The notes under the pieces were generated by a model that was not told where the DNA came from, made no database searches, and saw only the letters and a list, made by a program, of their open reading frames with translations. This document shows, piece by piece, positions 6,248 through 9,658 of a DNA stretch of 9,658 nucleotides. The translations under genes were made by a program, and so were the position numbers. The DNA is from JAGGVT01 sp965369605. Its GTDB lineage: Bacteria; JAJVIF01; JAGGVT01. The stretch is from assembly GCA_965369605.1 (NCBI GenBank), contig CBDURE010000134.1, positions 1-9,658 of the forward strand. Reading direction: 5' to 3'. Within the stretch, counting starts at the first letter, position 1, and the number at the start of each line of letters is the position of its first letter.

Positions 6248-7250
6248 TAAAATGCCGGACATAAATAACAAATTTGAAAAAAACATTGATGAATTTACCG
6301 GGAAGAAAATTCTGATTCTTGGCGATTTGCTTCTGGATGAATATATCTGGGGCAACGCTGAAAGAATTTCACCTGAAGCGCCTGTTCCTATCGTTAATAT
6401 CAGGAAACGTGAGGTACGGCCGGGCGGAGCGGCGAATGTCGCGATGACCATCGCCGCGCTCGGAGGGAATCCGATTCTGTCGGGAATTATCGGGGATGAC
6501 AATATCGGTGAGAAATTCACTCGAACAATCGAATCCTGCGGCATTTCAAAAAGCGGAATATTCACAATCCCAAAACGCATTACTCCGCTTAAAACCCGTG
6601 TTATTGCCTCAAACCAGCAGATGCTTCGAATCGACAACGAGGATATCAAACCAATTGAAAAAAATGATTGCGATAAACTTGTTGAATATCTGACAGCTGA
6701 ACTTGAAAATGCAAACGCCCTTCTGATAAGCGACTACGCCAAGGGGTTGATTGGCAGCGGACTTCTCGCGCCAGTACTCGACAAGGCGAAATCACTTGGA
6801 CTTCTGATAATCGTTGACCCCAAGCCAGCAAATATGCATCTCTATAAAGGAGTTACGCTTGTCTCTCCAAATCTGAAGGAAGCTGTTGCTTACAGTGGAA
6901 TTACAGTATTCGATAAATTATCGCTGAAAAAAGCGGCGGATATATTTATGGATAGAATTGCCCCCAAAGCGCTTTTGGTTACTCGTGGTGGAGATGGCTT
7001 AAGCCTTTTCAAATCTGACGGTTCGGAACATCACCTGCCCGCGATGACCAGCCATGTTTACGATGTTTCCGGCGCTGGAGATACAATGGTCGGGACACTT
7101 ACTCTCGCAATGGCAGCCGGCGCTGACATTATGGACGCAATTGAAATTGCAAACTGCGCTGCTGGAGTAGTGGTCAGAAAACCCGGTGTCGCTGTTGTCG
7201 CGCCCGATGAACTGAGAGAGGCTCTGAGAAATCGTCTTGATTGGGAATAA
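6240..7250 (+). CDS. hldA: D-glycero-beta-D-manno-heptose-7-phosphate kinase, kinase domain only
   Basis: This is a PfkB/ribokinase-fold sugar kinase of the RfaE1/HldE-N type, which phosphorylates C1 of D-glycero-D-manno-heptose 7-phosphate on the way to ADP-heptose for the LPS inner core. Signatures are GDLLLDEYIWG (28-38), ERISPEAPVPIV (41-52), GGAANVA (62-68), SDYAKGL (164-170), DPK (193-195), TRGGDGLSLF (248-257) and the anion-hole motif DVSGAGDT (275-282) with catalytic base D281. At 336 residues it has only the kinase domain; the nucleotidyltransferase domain of bifunctional HldE is missing and no separate HldC gene follows. The ATG at 6240 overlaps the previous gene by 8 nt, and an ATG at 6252 is an equally possible start. 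Its position beside lptC fits a role in LPS synthesis. Confidence 0.88.
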   Translation: MNNKMPDINNKFEKNIDEFTGKKILILGDLLLDEYIWGNAERISPEAPVPIVNIRKREVRPGGAANVAMTIAALGGNPILSGIIGDDNIGEKFTRTIESCGISKSGIFTIPKRITPLKTRVIASNQQMLRIDNEDIKPIEKNDCDKLVEYLTAELENANALLISDYAKGLIGSGLLAPVLDKAKSLGLLIIVDPKPANMHLYKGVTLVSPNLKEAVAYSGITVFDKLSLKKAADIFMDRIAPKALLVTRGGDGLSLFKSDGSEHHLPAMTSHVYDVSGAGDTMVGTLTLAMAAGADIMDAIEIANCAAGVVVRKPGVAVVAPDELREALRNRLDWE

Positions 7251-7259
7251 GGAAATTTT

Positions 7260-8567
7260 ATGATAGGAATACAACTCATAATTATCATCTCCGTAATCTC
7301 AATGGTTATCGCATATCTGGGCGATATCCTCGGCAAGCGCATTGGTAAAAAGCGAATCAGCATATTCGGGTTAAGGCCTCGAACAACGGCGATGTTGGTT
7401 ACAATATTTATCGGCGCTGTGATTTCCGTTGTTACTTTCCTCCTACTTATCACTTTCTCCAGCCAGATGCGCCAGATGCTTCTCAGGACAGAGCAGATGC
7501 AGGATAAAATTCAGGAAATGAAACTGGAGAGAAACGAACTTCAGGATGAAGTAGGGAATTTACAAAACGAAGTAACTCAGTTGGGCGACCATATTTTAAC
7601 CGCTACATCCCAACGCGATGAGATAAAACTTCAGTCGGATGGCTATCGAGAAGACCTTGGGCTTCTAGGCGATGAGATTATCGATAAACAGGGGCAGCTT
7701 GATGAATTGGTGCAGAATCAAATTCAGTTGGAAAATACAATTAGCGAACTCGAATCCGATCTGACATCCTCTGGCGTCCAGTTGACTAAAGTGAGAAATG
7801 AACTTGATAATACAACAACGGAAATCGAATTCATAAGAACTGAAATTACATATCTTGAGACTGAAAAGCAGAAAAAAGAGAAGCAAATAACAGGACTTGA
7901 AAACAGAATTACCGATCTTAACTCGGAGATAACCGGATTACATTCCGCAATTAGCCGCATGCAGACAGAAGACATCGCGTTTTTCGAGGGGCAGCGCCTG
8001 TATGGCTTCACAATTAAAAATGATCTTTTGATTAAACAGATTACGCACGCGGTCGAGCAGAGTTTTCGAAATTTTGAAAGCGGCGATGATTTATATAATC
8101 TTGGCTGTTTAATCAAGGAACCATCATCCGAGGAACTTTACAGCATCATCGAAAAAGTAAACAGCTCATCGGCAGATGAATCGATAATTCTTGTGTTCTC
8201 CGCGAGGAATGTTTTTCGTGGCGATAAAATACAGGTCAATTTTCATGTGTATGATCAGTACGTTGTATTCAACAGCGGTTCGCTTATCGTTGAACAAAGC
8301 GTTGAGAGGAAATTAAATCTTTTCGAGGCGCGCGATCTCGCAGCTAAAATGATTCATGATGCCTGCAGCAAGGCGCTTGATCGCGGGCTTCTGCAGGACC
8401 CGTTCGGGCAGGTTTCAAATATCGCACCGCAGATTCTTAATGAAATAGCGAAGAAAATTGAAAAACATCGACGTCCGATGAATGTGAAACTAATCGCGTT
8501 AAAAGATATTTATCGCGGAGTTTACCTTGATGAGTCGAATTTGCAATTCAGCATAACTGATGATTGA
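7260..8567 (+). CDS. DUF3084 family membrane-anchored coiled-coil protein
   Basis: The 435-residue product matches the DUF3084 family pattern. A membrane helix (about 2-20) is followed by the conserved basic loop GDILGKRIGKKRISIFGLRP (21-40), then a second helix (about 45-66). A long coiled coil (about 70-235) rich in Q, E and N comes next, then a mixed alpha/beta C-terminal domain (about 240-435). The two helices with a conserved loop between them suggest a hairpin in the inner membrane with the coil and C-terminal domain on the same side. The function is unknown; the C-terminal domain has no catalytic motif I recognise. AAGGAA sits 5 bases before the ATG and the gap to the kinase gene is 9 bp, so it is part of the same operon. 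A cell-envelope or DNA/RNA-associated scaffold role are both possible. Confidence 0.8.
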   Translation: MIGIQLIIIISVISMVIAYLGDILGKRIGKKRISIFGLRPRTTAMLVTIFIGAVISVVTFLLLITFSSQMRQMLLRTEQMQDKIQEMKLERNELQDEVGNLQNEVTQLGDHILTATSQRDEIKLQSDGYREDLGLLGDEIIDKQGQLDELVQNQIQLENTISELESDLTSSGVQLTKVRNELDNTTTEIEFIRTEITYLETEKQKKEKQITGLENRITDLNSEITGLHSAISRMQTEDIAFFEGQRLYGFTIKNDLLIKQITHAVEQSFRNFESGDDLYNLGCLIKEPSSEELYSIIEKVNSSSADESIILVFSARNVFRGDKIQVNFHVYDQYVVFNSGSLIVEQSVERKLNLFEARDLAAKMIHDACSKALDRGLLQDPFGQVSNIAPQILNEIAKKIEKHRRPMNVKLIALKDIYRGVYLDESNLQFSITDD

Positions 8568-8599
8568 ACCATTCCGGGAATACTGGCGGTGAAAGAAAA

Positions 8600-9511
8600 A
8601 TGACAGTAAAGACCGTTGTATCAGTATCAATAGGATCATCCAGTCGCAACAAAACAGTCGATGCGACATTTCTCAATCACGATTTTCGAATCTCGCGCGA
8701 AGGCACCGATGGCGATTTCGACAAGGCGGTTGAGCGAATAAAACAACTCGATGGCAAGATTGACTGCTTCGGAATAGGCGGCGCTGATTTGTACCTGTGG
8801 CGCAGAAACAGAAGGTATATTGTTCGCGACGCTTTAAGAATGGCAAACGCGGATAAAATAACTCCCATTGTCGATGGCAGCGATGTCAAGCACACACTGG
8901 AGCGAAAAATCATCAAACAACTCCATGAAATGGGCATCCTCAAGGAGGGAATGAAATGCCTTCTCGTTAGCGGCATCGACAGATGGGGCATGGCTGAAAC
9001 ACTTGCGGAGATTGGCCTCGACATGACTTACGGCGATTTGATTGTCGCGCTAGGCGTAAATCATCAGATAAGATCACTCAATGAACTGGATAGAATAGGC
9101 AAATTCCTCCTGCCGATTTTTACTCGATTACCGTTCAAAATTATCTATCCGACCGGTAAAAAGCAGGAGAGCCAGAAGAAAAAAGCTATGTATGAAAAGC
9201 TGTTCGCGCCTCAGGATATCCTTGCGGGTGATTTCCACTACATCAGGCGATACATGCCCGATAAACTGGATGGCAAAATAATCATCACAAATACAACCAC
9301 AGAAGAGGATGAAGCGGAACTGAGAAAGCGTGGAGTCAAACAGCTAATTACCACTACACCGGTTATTGATGGCCGCTCATTCGGCGCGAATGTCCTGCAG
9401 GGCGTGATGGTTTGCCTGCAGGAAAAACGCCCTGAGAATTTAACCTGGGATGATTACCTGCAATTAATCGAACTGATGAAACTCGAACCGACAATCCGCG
9501 AGTTGAATTAA
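8600..9511 (+). CDS. Quinate 5-dehydrogenase-family protein
   Basis: The 303-residue product matches proteins commonly labelled quinate 5-dehydrogenase in databases. To my knowledge that label is automatic rather than biochemical, and I see no shikimate-pathway gene nearby. Recognisable blocks are SIGSS (10-14), GTDGDF (35-40), GIGGADLYL (58-66), PIVDGS (89-94), LLVSGIDRWGMAETLAEIG (121-139) and TTTPVIDGRSFGANVLQG (251-268). The third-to-last block resembles a nucleotide-binding or phosphate-binding turn. The frame is open from a TTG at 8564, but the ATG at 8600 is chosen because GGCGGTGA lies 7 bases upstream and the protein then begins directly with the first conserved strand. It is the last gene of the operon, 32 bp after the DUF3084 gene. 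The enzymatic activity and substrate are unknown. Confidence 0.75.
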   Translation: MTVKTVVSVSIGSSSRNKTVDATFLNHDFRISREGTDGDFDKAVERIKQLDGKIDCFGIGGADLYLWRRNRRYIVRDALRMANADKITPIVDGSDVKHTLERKIIKQLHEMGILKEGMKCLLVSGIDRWGMAETLAEIGLDMTYGDLIVALGVNHQIRSLNELDRIGKFLLPIFTRLPFKIIYPTGKKQESQKKKAMYEKLFAPQDILAGDFHYIRRYMPDKLDGKIIITNTTTEEDEAELRKRGVKQLITTTPVIDGRSFGANVLQGVMVCLQEKRPENLTWDDYLQLIELMKLEPTIRELN

Positions 9512-9527
9512 TTCGTTCAGAATGATA
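9512..9527. repeat. Degenerate remnant of the GCGAAGCG repeat
   Basis: Immediately after the last stop codon, TTCGTTCAGAATGATA matches TTCGCTCAGAATGACA (40-55) at 14 of 16 positions; both differences are C to T. It is probably a decayed copy of the left-edge repeat, but its shortness leaves room for chance. Confidence 0.4.
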
Positions 9528-9553
9528 AAAAGATAGCTTTGGAAAAAGGATAT

Positions 9554-9635
9554 AAATGGTAGCCCGGTTTCTTATTAACCTGGATAATGCGTGGATATTA
9601 ACTATATTTTCCCGGCTAATGAGGAGGCTGTCTCA
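9554..9635. repeat. Diverged relative of the left-edge hairpin element
   Basis: AAATGGTAGCCCGG (9554-9567) matches the left-element end AAATTGTAACCCGG at 12 of 14 bases. It begins a hairpin in which CCCGGTT (9563-9569) faces AACCTGG (9577-9583) with one mismatch and a 7-base loop. The equivalent stem positions are TT/AA here, against CA/TG and TG/CA in the left element. Further on, AGGAGGCTGTCTCA (9622-9635) matches 155-168 at 13 of 14 bases, in the same order and orientation. The right part may continue beyond the window. Confidence 0.5.
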
Positions 9636-9658
9636 AAACTCATTGATCGGCTATAATA

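Noticed and set aside
8564..8599. TTG start at 8564 for the quinate-dehydrogenase-like gene
   Set aside because: The 12 extra residues do not look conserved, and the ATG at 8600 has a well-spaced GGTGA ahead of it.
9556..9658. Short frame starting ATGGTAGCCCGG after AAAAAGGA, open to the window end
   Set aside because: The ribosome-binding site is attractive, but the frame covers the repeat-like sequence, has no recognisable protein pattern and is only 34 codons inside the window.

Overview
The window suggests a didermic (Gram-negative-type) bacterium, probably an uncultured lineage that cannot be named from the sequence. The outer membrane is inferred from an LptC-like lipopolysaccharide-transport protein, a heptose-phosphate kinase of the LPS inner-core pathway and a membrane-anchored parvulin-like chaperone. 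Genes are tightly packed at moderate GC (spot-counted near 50% in the core genes). One AT-richer gene, for a NYN-domain nuclease, stands out.

Left edge (1-419): no gene. This is a mosaic of repeats: a 123-bp direct repeat present twice, 264 bp apart; a 27-bp sequence containing GCGAAGCGAAGAATC in both orientations; and an 85-bp inverted-repeat element made of two stem-loops whose stems differ by compensatory changes. Degenerate relatives of these repeats reappear after the last gene (9512-9635), so the gene block is bracketed by related repeats.

Left arm, minus strand (420-3646): a 670-residue membrane-anchored SurA/PpiD-like protein is transcribed first, from a good sigma-70-type promoter (3730-3758). 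A secreted NAGPA-type phosphodiester glycosidase follows. A perfect GC-rich hairpin between them covers the best ribosome-binding site of the second gene.

Centre (3647-4712): a divergent intergenic region, then the NYN gene. This gene has its own near-consensus promoter with a 17-bp palindrome in the spacer. Its leader contains two hairpins, the second terminator-like, and there is no visible ribosome-binding site before the ATG.

Right arm, plus strand (4713-9511): a compact five-gene run of lptC, a deoxyhypusine-synthase-like protein, a kinase-only HldA/RfaE1, a DUF3084 membrane coiled-coil protein and a quinate 5-dehydrogenase-family protein. Overlaps are 4 and 8 nt and gaps are 9 and 32 nt, so this is very probably one operon linking LPS transport and core synthesis with proteins of uncertain role. 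The usual LptC partners LptA and LptB, and the heptose nucleotidyltransferase that should follow HldA, are not in the window. The most unusual points are the covarying repeat hairpins, the promoter/hairpin leader of the NYN gene, and the apparent lack of the catalytic lysine in the deoxyhypusine-synthase-like protein.
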